Below are positions 19,340 to 31,115 of a DNA stretch of 64,000 bases, piece after piece (position 1 is the stretch's first letter; each line of letters starts with the position of its first letter). Location of the stretch: contig SWBL01000005.1 of NCBI GenBank assembly GCA_024195585.1, positions 62,001 to 126,000 on the forward strand, given 5' to 3'. The translations under genes were made by a program, and so were the position numbers. This DNA is from Aureobasidium sp. EXF-3400. Lineage: Eukaryota > Ascomycota > Dothideomycetes > Dothideales > Saccotheciaceae. The notes below the pieces were generated by a model. It was not told the DNA's origin. It ran no database searches and saw only the letters and a list, made by a program, of their open reading frames with translations.

Positions 19340-20983
19340 GTTGAAGATGTTGGTCAAAGTAGTTTGGGATTGATATAACGGAAAAAAACTTAGAGAAAGA
19401 CAAGATTTTAGGATAAATAGGTGTGAGTGTCGTTAATGTGGATGTCGGTGCAGCGTTTGTATTGTTGTTCAACTCAATAGGAAGGTGCGCGGATGGCGGC
19501 TTCTTCTTTTGTAAGACCCAACCTTTTGGGTTTTCGGCAGGCTACAAGTAGATAGAAGAATTGAAGAAAGAAGAAGATAAAGTCAGCTTAACGAGGGACT
19601 GCGGTGAATTATTTGATAGGTGCGAGGCATGTCACTCCACGGCTACACACTGCAGGGTCGGGGCCTGCTTTTAAAGGCAAGGAAAACACCTCGAGGGCCA
19701 GTCGGAGGGCAAAAAGGGACTTTGTCCCATCATTATACATGCTACCGCTGCCTTCGCGTGCCGCTCACTTGGGAGGATCGATCCGTCTCTACTAAGAATA
19801 GAGGAGAAAAATCAATAAGGCCAAGCAGCCTCTCGGCCCATACCATACACTGGAGGTTTCCATGCGGCGCCTGTGCGAGGATGCACGTTTCCTTGGGTTG
19901 ATGCGACCGTCCCGCAGTTGTGCATATGGTTGCATTCGTGCTGGCGCTTCGGTGAGTCCTGGCAAATGAATGGGAACACAGTCTCGTCACCGCCTGCTTG
20001 AATGATTCTTTGTCCTCACATCCTGTCAGCTCAGGCAAGATGGCTCTCACAAATCTCTCTCTGTACAAGATACCTTGCAGAGTAGTTTGCGATTTAGACG
20101 GTTGAAGATGCTTCGCATCAGACGTGAAACGTCGGATCATTCGGAGGCCCTTGGTAGACCCGTTGTCCCGCGTTTGAGAACGACTGCACAGACACGGTTG
20201 ATGCACCATCGAGAGATCATGGTTACCTGCTGCAGTTGTTGGCTTGACCAAAGGACAAAAACGTGCGCGGAAGCAACATGCTGGTGCGCCATTAGGGTTC
20301 AAAGGCAGGAATCATTCTTGATCGAGTTGGTGTAGACCCTGACGTTCGCTTGCAGTTTGATCTCCAAATACCAAGAATGCACTTGTTCTGTACTCGGGCA
20401 CAAGCGAGCATGGAGTACGGTAGGTCACATGCATACTTGGAGAAGAAAGGAAAGCTTTAAGCGCATCTGGATGCCACCAAGGATCGCTTTAATAAGTGTC
20501 AATACCAAAGGCAATGCAGGTATTGGGTGATGCTCGAACGTTCGTATTCCATTCTCGCTCTGCAGGTTCAATGACTACTTCAGGTAATAATACCAAGACC
20601 ACCAAGCGCTTAAGACCATGGTCTCTTGAACGCGCTGGAAGACCTTCTACCTCATGTCATGGCACCGAAGCCTCTGGACTCCGACACTTGCAGTGAGCAA
20701 GCATGCGGAGGTTTAGGGCGCGTTACCCTAGGGCGTCAAGGTTGGAAGAGCTAAGGAAGAGCCTCCTGACCCTGATTGAAGATCTGTCTGAGCAAAAGCA
20801 TCGGTCCCCGGTGTGGTCCACGCGAGCACAGACCATAGCAGCAGTCCTCCTTAGTCACACAGCTTCCACCGGCCGACCCCTCACTTCTGGGCCGGGGTAA
20901 GTCACTCCTGCATAACACTCTTGTACCTGGCATCATGTAGATTTGCAAGAGCTCGAGTAATCTGCGCTTTCAAGTCCACGTTC
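19340..20983. other. Long intergenic region without supported genes
   Basis: About 1.6 kb between two divergent genes. The longest open frame (minus, 19742-20302, 186 codons) has biased Arg/Ser/Cys composition, no recognisable domain and no coding neighbour exon, so I leave it out. I see no tRNA and no clear repeat. Upstream elements for both flanking genes must lie here. Confidence 0.55.
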
Positions 20984-22452
20984 ATGATGGCTGCGTCTTT
21001 TTCTGCCAAATTATCACTGCGTCAAGGATCCAGATTCATCAACCATCGGCTCTTTCATACAACGCGCAGACGAGACGTAGTCAAACCATTCTTGTTGGCG
21101 GATATTGGTGAGGGAACCCGAGAATGCCAAATCATCCAATGGTTCGTGCAGCCAGGTGCTCGCGTTGAGCAATTCGACAAGCTCTGTGAAGTACAGTCGG
21201 ACAAGACAGCATCTGATGTATGTAGGATGTTCTAGAAAAGTCCTCCTGATCATCCGAACTGACATGTGACAGATCACATCACCGTTTGATGGGGTAATAA
21301 AAAAGTTGTACTATGAAGCAGATGACATGGCTCTTGTCGGAAAGGTGATTTTACGCGAGACTTTCCATATCTCTGCTTATGCTGATTCTCGTTTAGCCAT
21401 TGTTGGATATCGATATACAAAGCGACATCACGCCTGAGAGTGAGGCACTTGTCGAGGAATCTGGCGGTGAGAAAGCAGATGTTCCACCAAAGGAAGCACC
21501 GCAATCCCCAGCTCCTCAACATGAAGCTCGAAACGTAGAGAGGGAGGAAGTTCAAGGCCCTCTGAGCAGGACGAAGCATCACGACAAAGGACTGGCGACA
21601 CCTGCTGTACGACATCTTATCAAGGAACACAACATCAGAGTTCAAGACATTGATGGAAGTGGCAAAGACGGCAGGGTGTTGAAAGAAGATGTCCACCGCC
21701 ACGTTTCGCAGACTCCTCAGAAGTCAACGCAACAGCCATCTGCGAAAGACCAGAGCAAACCCCTAACACCAGTTCAGACGGCCATGTTCAAAACCATGAC
21801 CCGATCTCTCGCAATACCACACTTCTTGTATTCGAGCACAGTCGACACTGGCAATCTTAACAGATTCCGTGTGAAAATCAACAGCACACGAGAGGCTGGG
21901 AATAAACTGACCCCGCTACCTTTCATACTCAAGGCAATTTCGCTTGCAATGGTCCATCATCCATTGCTCAACGCCTGGTTAGATACATCAGATCCGAAAA
22001 AGCCCGAGTTGAGTTACAAGGCAGCACATGACTTTGGCATTGCAGTGGATACTCCTTCCGGGTTGCTGGTGCCGGTCATCAGGAACGTCGAGTCGCAGAG
22101 TGTAGGAGCCATCGCAGAGCATATCAAGACAATATCAAGCAAGGCACGCGAAGGCAAATTGGGGCCAAAAGACCTCCAGGGACCGACGTTCTCAGTGTCA
22201 AATATCGGATCAATTGGTGGTGGGGTCGTCGCACCGATTATAGTGGAACCTCAGGTGGCCATTGTCGGAGTGGGAAGGGCAAAAGTGGTGCCAGGCTTCG
22301 ACGAGGAAGGGAACGTGGTCAAGAAGGAAGAGATGATTTTAAGCTGGAGTGCGGATCATCGAGTCGTGGACGGAGCAGAGTGTGCCAGATGCGCCGAGAG
22401 GGTGAACTGGTATTTACAGAACATGGAGGCGTGGGTGCTGGAAATGAAGTGA
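20984..22452 (+). CDS. Branched-chain keto-acid dehydrogenase E2 (dihydrolipoyl transacylase)
   Basis: Exons 20984-21217, 21273-21344 and 21397-22452 encode about 453 residues. This is the lipoyl-bearing core subunit of the mitochondrial branched-chain 2-oxo acid dehydrogenase, which breaks down Val, Leu and Ile. Residues 1-30 are Arg-rich with a RLFHTTRRR end, a typical matrix presequence. The lipoyl domain spans about 32-107, with the lipoylated Lys74 in EVQSDKTASD. The peripheral-subunit binding domain is near 167-200 (LATPAVRHLIKEHNIRVQDI). The acyltransferase domain follows, ending with the catalytic SADHRVVDG (His about 423). NRFRVKINSTREAGNKLTPL is typical of the branched-chain type. 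Introns are GTATGT...GACAG and GTGATT...TTTAG. The start is the first of two adjacent ATGs. The loss of bacterial-like multiple lipoyl domains argues against pyruvate E2. Confidence 0.93.
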
Positions 22453-22924
22453 GCCGTGAAGAAGCAGACGTAGCCAGAGAAATAATATATTGTTACAAAG
22501 AGAAAAGCAGCGTTGTGGCTGAAGTACAGAGCGGTGTGAGGCTGAAATGATGCTTAATATAGCGCATCGGAGAAAGTGGCCGGCGGCGGTGGCTTGTCTG
22601 GCGCGTCCCTGGCAAGGCGAAACGAGTATGGGAAGGGGACGCGCATCAGCATGTGGATACGCCTATCACTGTGCTGCGTACCCTCTCGTATCAAAATATT
22701 GTCCTTTTCCAGCTTGCATCTACCTCTCCAACTAGACAACGTGCTGTAGCCGTCAGAAGTTATTGTTTTCCTCCCGACCGAGTCTTCGTCCAATCGCCCC
22801 TCCCACCTGCATAGACCAGAATACACACCCGTTGGGCCACGAACCTAAGCACAAGAAAGAGCAGGACACATACGAATAGGGCAACCAATGCAGAAAGAGC
22901 AGCCCACGACACTGCGCTGAGGCA
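22453..22924. other. Intergenic between E2 gene and CCH1
   Basis: About 470 bases on the way into CCH1, both genes on the plus strand. It holds the E2 3' flank and the CCH1 promoter and leader. No other feature is seen. Confidence 0.6.
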
Positions 22925-25900
22925 ATGGCCGACGAATCGCCCACAGTCAACAGTCGGAGGCACCGTCGCAATCAGTCGACTCCGCAGACGTCGATTCAAC
23001 TACAAGACCTGGGCCCCGCTCAACATGCTCCCATATCTCAGGAACCGACATCCCCATCCGCCCAGGCTTCACATCGCCGAACGTTGAGCGACCGCGGACG
23101 TAGCTTGTTTCGGCGCAATAGAGAGTCCCTCTTGTCACATAGCCCTGGTAGAAATCCACACCCTCCTAATACACGCGCTTACTCGCCAATCTCCGAGGAT
23201 CCTCCCAGTCCACCGGAACTCGATCGTAACTTGTCACCTCTTGCATACGTAACCTCGCCCGCTGGTCATCGTACCCGAGTTGATGATGCTCAAGATGAGG
23301 ATGAGCGCACACCGCTGTCTCCCCACGAAGGGAGCAGTTTCCAACAAGCTATGGGCTTCGCTGGTCTCAGTATAGGTACTCCTGCTCGCCCCTCGTTGCA
23401 CTCAGGCCATGGTCGATTAGGCAGTGACCTTAGCCTCCGTACTGTTGACGCATCACCTTACGACGAAGAGCCCGACGATCCAACTAGCTTCTTTCCACAT
23501 GAGGAGGATCTGGACACAGTGCCCCTGACAGATATGAGCCGCCTCGAGGCTCACTCTCCACAGCGCAAGGATCGTGGCAGCTTCCAGAGTATTCGCTTCT
23601 TGTCGCCGTCTGCCTCGCATTCCAACAACCCAGACGTCGAATCTGGAAACCTGACCCCTTCTGGTCGCTGGAGTCGTTCTCCAGATGGCCACAGTCGCTC
23701 TCCTGCCGACAGTCGTCGCTCATTGTCGCCCATGGGAGACTCTCCTTTCCACCGAGCAGGAGACATGATGCGCAAGATGTCAATGCGTGTGGTCAATCTG
23801 AGTAATGAGCCCGAAGTCGCTGAGCGTATGATCAGGCGCAAGTCGTCTGTAGGACATTCTTCTCGTATCTCTGAAGCTCCCGAATTTGGTAGTGATGGAC
23901 CTCCCCACTCTCCTGTCAGTGAGAAGATGCCTTCGCCTATACTTCGTCCTGCCGATCAACTCCATTCAACCGCTCATGAGCCGAATCCTTTTCGTGGCAA
24001 GTCACTGGGCATCTTTCCGCCAGATAGCAAGTTGCGTCTGAAATTGGCCGACTTCCTACTTCATCCTTTCACTGAGCCTTTCATTCTGGTGCTCATTGTC
24101 TTCCAGACGATTTTGCTTGCTGTCGAGGCTCGCAACAACGTTAATAATGACCCACGATCTCAGCGATTTGGAACCACCTGGATTGACATCGCGTTGCTTG
24201 TATTGTTTATCATCTACACCATTGAGATCGCGATCCGAGTCATTGTGTCTGGATTCATCGTTAATCCCATTGAATACAGTACCATTGACCGCAAGGTCGG
24301 CCTCCGGACCGCTGTCATGAGGAAGGCTAATGATATGTTCGCTTTGCATCGAAAGCCTTCCGTCAGGAATTTGAATCCGCTTCCACCATTAACCCCAGGA
24401 CCTCAGCCTGGGATTCTGCGCAGCTTCACCACAAACACTATGATGGAAGTGCCAGGTGGCTCGAAGCAAGCTCAGCTACAACGACTAGCATTTCGAGCCT
24501 TTTTGCGTCATTCATTCAACCGACTCGATTTCCTTGCTGTTTGCGCTTTCTGGATCAGCTTCGTCATTGGTATCTTTGGCGTCGAGTCTCAGAAGCACGT
24601 CTTTGTCTTCCGCATGCTGAGCTGTCTCCGAATTGTGCGTCTTCTAGGTATAACCAGTGGCACTCTGGTGATCCTGCGAAGTCTGAAAAAGGCTGCTCCT
24701 ACTCTACTCAACGTCGCCTTCCTGACTGGTTTCTTCTGGCTGTTGTTTGCAATCATTGGAGTTCAGAGCTTTAAATCCAGTCTTCGACGTACATGTGTCT
24801 GGACCAATCCCGAAAATCAATCAGATACATACACTCAATCGATGCAGTTCTGTGGTGGCTATCTCTTGCCTAACGGTACGGCAAGACCTTGGATACACCA
24901 GGACGGTTCGCCTGGTGCAGATGATGCTAAAGGTTTCTTCTGCCCCATCAACTCCGTCTGCATCGAGGGCGAAAATCCCTACAACGGGACTGTCAGTTAT
25001 GACAACATTTTCCAATCGCTTGAGATGGTTTTCGTTGTTATGTCTTCAAACACGTTCTCTAATCAACTTTACTATCTTGCTGACAGCGACTATCTATCTG
25101 CTGGTATATTCTTCGCTGCTGGAATCATAGTCTTCCCGCTTTGGCTTGTCAACTTGCTGATTGCGGTCATTACATCTTCCTTTCAGGTCATTCGAGATGA
25201 AAGCAAAGCCAGTGCCTTTACGGCGCAAGAACACGTCAAGCATCTTGAGACGGAAGATGGAAGTGATGGCTTTAAGCAGAAGACAAGCACGCTGAAACAG
25301 TTTGTGAACAACACACGTTGGATCTGGATTGCTGTCATCACATATGGCTTAATTGTGCAATGTCTGCGCAGTGCATACATGAGCCCAAGCCGAGCGGCTT
25401 TCCTCAGTAAGTTCATCCCTTCTGTATTATCTGACAGATGCTCACCATATCAAAGGCTCTTCTGAGCTAGGTGTAACCATAGCCCTGGATGTCGAGATCG
25501 TTCTTCGGTTTATGGCGGACTGGCGTCGATTCCATAAAAGCAAGCGTAATCTCGTGGATCTCGCATTGGCTGTAATAACCACGGTTATCCAAATCCCGGT
25601 CATCAAACATTCTGGTCAGCCATATGCATGGTTGACGTTTTTCCAAATCATAAGAATCTACCGCGTCGTTCTCGCAGTTGAGATGACACGCACGCTGATC
25701 GTACGTATTCCTCAGGTAACATCAAGCTTGCAACTGACTAACGTGCTTCGCAGCTCACTGTGTTGGGCGACTTCTCGGGTTTGTCCAACTTGATCATGTT
25801 CGTTATGCTACTGTGCTTCCTCGCCGCGATATTTGCGACACAGATCTTCCGCGGACAGATCCCCGAAGAAAACGACCAAGGCGAAGCAATTCGTGTTCCG

Positions 25901-28900
25901 TTCTTCGACATATACAATGCCTTCTTGGGGATGTATCAAATATTCTCAAGCGAGAACTGGACAGACATCATGTACAGCGTCACTTCATACAATGTTGCTT
26001 ACAACAACGGTTGGATCGGCGCGGCGTTCTGTATCATGTGGTTCATTCTGGCGAACTGTAAGTCTGAAGCTGCCAGATCGAGTTATCCTTAGATTCCGCT
26101 AACTTCGAACAGTCATTGTCTTGAATATGTTTATTGCTGTCATCCAAGAGAATTTCGATGTTTCCGAGGACGAAAAACGCTTGCAGCAAGTCAAAGCCTT
26201 CCTTGCAAAGAGACAAGTCAACGCGACATCTGGTAGTCAGGGTTCACTATCATTGTCGACAATCTTCAAGCTTGGTCAAGTTCGTCGACAAGACCCTCTC
26301 GATTATGGCTCTGCACAAACAGATATGCTTCTCAAAGATGCAGTAGTCCGAGACTTCCTCGATGACCACGACGTTGACCCCGATGCAAGCCTTCCTGCCG
26401 CTAACATACCTAACAACAGTCCACCCGTCAAATCAGGCACTTTGGCTCAGCGCTGGGAACAACTGCTCAACCGCCTCTTTAATCGCGAACCCAATCCCTT
26501 CTATTCGAGTGTAGAGCTTCAGAAGGCTCACGAGGAAGTGGACACTCGTCAAATGGTGAAAGAGGTCGTAGCGGCGAATGAGAGAGTCAAGAGAGCTCAA
26601 CGTGAATACTTGAGGAAGTATCCTAACTACAATGTCTCACTTTTCATCTTCAGGATCAACAATCCTGTCAGAAGATTATGTCAGAGAATTGTGGGACCAG
26701 GTCGTGGTGGTGATCGCATAGAGGGTGTTGCACCGTCCAGACCTATCTGGTATGGGTTCTCGGCATTTATTTACGCAGCCATTGTAGCCATGGTGCTCTT
26801 GGCCTGTGTTACAACGCCTTTGTACCAGAAGGAGTACTTCAGAACTCACCACTTCCGAGCCTTGAATTGGTTTGTCTACAGCGATATGGGCTTTGCAGCT
26901 CTTTTCACCATCGAGTCCGTTATTCGGGTTATCGCGGATGGCTTCTATTGGACACCCAACGCATACTACCGTAGCTCTTGGGGCATTATTGATGGCATCG
27001 TCTTGGTCACATTGTGGATTGATATTTTCACCACAATCTACAACCCAGGCGGTGGTTCAAGAGCTGTCGGTGCTTTCAAGGCGTTGAGAGCCCTCCGATT
27101 ACTCAATGTCAGCGAGAATGCTAGAGATACCTTCCATTCTGTCATCGTCATGGGTGGTTGGAAAGTCGTCTCAGCAGCGTTTGTTTCGATGAGTTTGCTC
27201 ATTCCATTTGCCATATACGGCCTGAATCTGTTCAATGGCAGGTTCATGGAATGCAACGATGGCAATGGTGTCACATCGTTGCTTACCGACTGTACTGGCG
27301 AGTACCTCAGTTCACCCTCCAATTGGAACGTGCTCGCCCCACGTCAAGTCGCCAACCCATACTACGACTTCGATAACTTCGGATCAGCGCTGTTCATCCT
27401 CTTCCAGATTGTGTCACAGGAAGGCTGGATCGACGTCATGTGGAGTGGTCAGTCCATCACTGGCGTTTTCACACAGCCCAATTCTTTCTCATCTCAAGGA
27501 AATGCCGTCTTCTTCGTCGCGTTCAACTTGCTTGGTGCCGTCTTCGTCTTGACGCTGTTCGTTAGTGTCTTCATGCGCAACTACACGGAACAAACTGGAG
27601 TGGCTTTCTTGACGACTGAGCAACGATCATGGCTTGAATTGAGGAAACTGCTCCGACAGATTTCACCATCCAAAAGACCCTCATCTAAGGAGGTGCGGCA
27701 AACCTGGAGAGAATGGTGTTATCGCCGAGCTGTGACGAAGAATGGTAAATGGCAGCGTAGCGTCACCCTGGTTCTCGTATTCCATCTGCTTTTGCTGTGT
27801 TTGGAATGGTATCCAGACAACGAACGCTGGGATAGAGCACGAGACTACATCTTCCTGGTGCTCACGCTCTTCTACATTGTCAACATCGTCATCCGTATTA
27901 TCGGACTCTCCTGGACTCGGTTCAGAAGAAGCGCCTGGGATGTCTACTCGCTGTTCGCGGTCTCTGGCTCATTTGTCACATTAGTTCTGCTCCTGACCAA
28001 TTTCAAGAACAGAGACTATGTGCAAGTACACAAGTTGTTCCTTGTATCAATTGCATTGCTTCTGATTCCTAGGAACAATCAGCTGGATCAACTCTTCAAG
28101 ACTGCAGCTGCTAGTTTTACCTCGATTGCCAACCTCGTTGCGACTTGGTTTGTCCTCTTCCTGGTCTTCGCCATTGCCTTTACTCAGACTTTCGGGTTGA
28201 CTAGATTTGCCGAGGGTGAAACAGACAACCAAAACTTCCGTACAGTACCCAAGGCCCTGGTTATGCTGTTCCGTATGAGTTCTGGTGAAGGTTGGAATGA
28301 GGTCATGGCAGACTTTGCATCGGTCACCCCACCTTATTGCACAATCGGCGAGCACTACTACGATGGCGACTGTGGTAGTGACGGATGGTCCATGGCTCTG
28401 TTCATCTCCTGGAACATCCTCAGCATGTACGTTTTCATGAACCTGTTCATTTCGTTGATCTACGAAAGTTTCTCGTACGTCTATCAGCGAAGTAGCGGAT
28501 TGTCTGTCATCAGCAGAGAAGAAATTCGACGGTATAAGCAGGCCTGGGCAGAGTTTGATCCAAGTGGTTCTGGATACATCTCGAAGGAGAAGTTCCCCCG
28601 CCTGTTAGGAGTGAGTTCATCTTGTTCCCATGTCGTCGGTATATACTAACGTGATCAGGAACTCTCTGGTGTCTTTGAAATGCGCATCTACGATGGTGAC
28701 TTCACAGTCAGTAACATTATCGCAGACTGCACTTCTCGACCACAACGTGCTCATCCTCTTGGGTTGGACGGTCCTAAGGATAGTTCCCAAATCGACCTCG
28801 AGAAACTCAACGAACGTCTATCCGAAATTCCGATCCATGAAATACAAAGGCGCAGAAAGCGAATGAACGTCTTCTATGAGGAAGTGTTGGTCTCGGCCGA

Positions 28901-29876
28901 TCCTGATCGCGGCGTCGAGTTCAACTCGCTTCTGATGATTCTGGCCCATTACAAGGTCATCAACGACAACAAAAGTCTGCGACTCGAAGAGTTCTTGCGC
29001 CGTCGTGCTCGTCTGCAGCGTGTCGAGGAAGCTGTACGCCGCAATGTTGTCGTCGGATTTTTCGATACTCTGTACTGGGCTCGTCGCTTCAGAAAGGCGC
29101 TGGAAGCCAAGAAGAATGCACGCATGACCATGGTACCTCAATTGGACGTGCCCGAGATCTTCATCCAGGATGATAGCGGGGACGCCGATGACTCTGGTCG
29201 AAAGTCTACTTCGGTCCCATCTACGCCAGTTGAATATAAGGCCCCTGATTGGACTATTGGAAGCGAGAATAGCACTCCAGCCCTTACTATCGATCCTACA
29301 GCATCTCGACCTAACTTACGCAACCGGAGTGGTTCTATTCAAGTCTCACCATTAGCTTCACCAACGCGTTCACGAGCAGTTTCACACTCATCTCCCTCTG
29401 GGATGCGTGATATTCCTGAAGATTGGCACTTTGCTGAAGCCCTGATCGAGGGACACAACCGGTCTAGATCACCGTCACCGTCACCGCAACACCTCGATCC
29501 TGATACCACGTCAGATGCGTATGGTGGTTTGGGCCTTGGAGCAGGTCCTCGAAGTCGCGCTCAAACACTTTCCGCCTCAGGTCCAGAGTCTCGTCCTCGA
29601 GCAGGCACTTTGTCAGTTGCTGGTACACCCAGCGCAGGTGGGCGTTCACGTGCTGCTAGTTCTGTCAACGCGCAGAATGTCCTTGACGTTCTAGACACTT
29701 CGGCATGGGGTGAGAGTATCAGACGAAGCTTTACTACTCGTGGGTCGACAATAGGACCACACGGCTCTGCCGTACGGGACACAAGTGTTGAACCTATGCC
29801 ATCCATCTCCGATACACAACCTTCAACTTCATCACATGCAGAAGGACATGATCATGAGCATTCACATGAGCGATAG
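22925..29876 (+). CDS. CCH1: Voltage-gated-type calcium channel alpha subunit Cch1
   Basis: Exons 22925-25406, 25456-25715, 25754-26057, 26113-28610 and 28659-29876 encode about 2253 residues. Cch1 is the pore subunit of the fungal high-affinity plasma-membrane calcium channel, working with Mid1. A Ser/Pro-rich cytosolic N terminus of about 370 residues precedes four six-helix repeats. Pore segments are visible: MVFVVMSSNTFSNQLY (repeat I, about 702), YQIFSSENWTDIMYS (II, about 982), QIVSQEGWIDVMWSG (III, about 1451) and FRMSSGEGWNEVMADF (IV, about 1739). Thus II-IV carry Glu, while I has no Glu at the matching place. S4-like arginine series occur (LRIVRLLGITSG, ALRALRLLNVSENARD). After repeat IV there is an EF-hand-like FDPSGSGYISKEKFPRLLG. 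The tail is Ser-rich and ends in His/Glu. All four introns are short GT-AG and all joins stay in frame. Confidence 0.94.
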
Positions 29877-30227
29877 TCCTGTACCCCTAATGTAGATAGA
29901 TGGGTGGAACTTGAAGCTAAATTTTTTCTGTATTTGCATAGCGAAGGCGTTGTTGTCGATACGATTCTAATAGAGAGGCCATTGCCGAATGATAAACACA
30001 TCCTATCCTTACTCAATCTATTGTTCGGTCCTAGATGTGCTTTGAGTGATGTACAGCTTGATGTAGAAAAAATTTCTCTCCGACTCGATCCGGAATATAT
30101 TGAGGCTTGTCGCAGTCTATTTTGCAAATTCTTCACACGGCAGCAAAACTTGCAGCTTGCAACCACAAAACGATGATGTGCGAGGTAGCGTCTCGAAGAG
30201 ATTCAAGGGAAAAAAACGCAAAAAGGA
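29877..30227. other. Intergenic: CCH1 3' flank
   Basis: No supported gene. The end of the segment (A-runs at 30210-30224) gives T-runs on the minus strand just past the initiator tRNA, fitting a Pol III terminator. Confidence 0.6.
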
Positions 30228-30351
30228 TAGCTAAGCTTGGTTTCGATCCAAGGTCCTCCGGGTTATGAGCCCGGCGCGCTGTAGGCAGTTAGTAAGATGG
30301 TTTGGAATAGTGGAGCTGAATGTTACGAACCTTCCGCTGCGCCACTCAGCT
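30228..30351 (-). tRNA. Initiator tRNA-Met (CAT) interrupted in the D arm
   Basis: Minus-strand exons 30351-30331 and 30278-30228 join to a perfect 72-base cloverleaf. Acceptor is AGCTGAG/CTTAGCT with discriminator A. D stem is GCGC/GCGC around AGCGGAA. Anticodon stem is CCGGG/CCCGG with loop CTCATAA (anticodon CAT). T stem is CTTGG/CCAAG with loop ATCGAAA. The T loop starting with A instead of T, together with the A-U first pair, marks a eukaryotic initiator rather than elongator Met tRNA. The gene is split by 52 bases (30330-30279) inside the 3' strand of the D stem, far from the canonical 37/38 site. The insert begins GTTCGT, contains TTACTAAC and ends CCTACAG, which are spliceosomal intron signals. 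T-runs lie downstream. Identity is firm; whether and how the insert is removed is unknown. Confidence 0.9.
30279..30330 (-). other. 52-base GT-AG insert within the initiator tRNA D stem
   Basis: Starts GTTCGT, has a perfect fungal branch box TACTAAC ten bases from the end, and finishes CTACAG. Removing it exactly restores the four-pair D stem of the tRNA. The same signals define the protein-gene introns in this window, such as those in UMP1 and the V-ATPase subunit C gene. Confidence 0.75.
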
Positions 30352-30410
30352 TCGTGTACATTCGAATTTGAATGTGAAACTTTAGCAGGCCGGAGTGAAT
30401 ATATCGGTCG

Positions 30411-30585
30411 CGCCTTCCTGATCTGAGAAAATCCGTGCCTTCCCAATTTGACAGCGAGCGTGCCTTCCTAATCTGACGGGAAAATGCACCTTCCCAATTC
30501 GACAGGAAATGTTCCTTCTTAATTAGACAAAATGGTGCCTTCCTGATACTTGATAGAAATGGGCCTTCCTAATATTCGACAAGCA
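30411..30585 (+). repeat. Degenerate minisatellite, about seven units of 22-27 bases
   Basis: The core CCTTCC(T/C)(A/G)AT..GAC recurs at about 30413, 30439, 30463, 30489, 30513, 30538 and 30563. Units follow one another directly with a tail such as AGGAAATG between cores. Later units are more diverged. It is not coding and does not look like a transposon end. Confidence 0.8.
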
Positions 30586-30818
30586 TTTTGAGCTTGATTC
30601 ATTGTGACCTTCGTCGAAAATGGGTGCGGAACTCATGGCGACGCGGTGCGACCTCTCTCCATTTGTGACAGCACAACTCTGAAGCACTTGCAAACCAAAG
30701 ATGACAACACGACTCGTCAACGCAAGTACAAACAAATGCTGTCATTGATACACACAAGTTGTGCAAGCGTTGGTGCTTTAGTGTTACCAGCCTCCAACTT
30801 TTCTAAGCGCGTGTCTTC

Positions 30819-31017
30819 CTTCCCGTGTGCTGAAGTATGTAATGCGTATAGCTACGAAAATTCACAATACTAAGAGAACATACAATGCTCACTGAGACGC
30901 GACACTTATCGGCTCTCTGTGGGCACGCCTCTGAATTGAAAATAATTATGCCTTTTGACAGTATGCACTTTGCCGTTTGCTATACGGAGTACAATGTTGG
31001 ACGCTGTGCCTTGAGGA
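30819..31017 (+). repeat. Dispersed diverged repeat, copy 2
   Basis: Same-orientation partner of 6084-6295. It ends about 100 bases upstream of the tocopherol-cyclase-like start codon, so it is part of that gene's upstream region. Confidence 0.65.
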
Positions 31018-31115
31018 TGATGTCACGACTATGAAACGATAAAGCGTGATCAAACATCGACCTTGCAGTTCTCACTTGATCCATTGTATCAACATAATCA
31101 AAGGCAATACACAGC

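Larger units (their letters stand above)
30352..31115. other. Repeat-bearing intergenic region
   Basis: Between the initiator tRNA and the tocopherol-cyclase-like gene. It contains a seven-unit degenerate minisatellite (30411-30585) and, closer to the gene, the second copy of the dispersed repeat (30819-31017). No gene is supported. Confidence 0.65.

Noticed and set aside
19742..20302. 186-codon minus-strand frame in the 1.6 kb gap
   Set aside because: No domain, odd Cys/Arg/Ser composition, and no exon partner; kept as possible only if RNA evidence appears.
20712..20730. TTAGGG and CCCTA close together, like an interstitial telomere remnant
   Set aside because: Only single units with unrelated bases between; expected by chance.
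30236..30351. Initiator tRNA as an obvious pseudogene
   Set aside because: All stems pair after removing the insert, and the B-box-equivalent and terminator remain; a dead copy would be expected to have stem mismatches.
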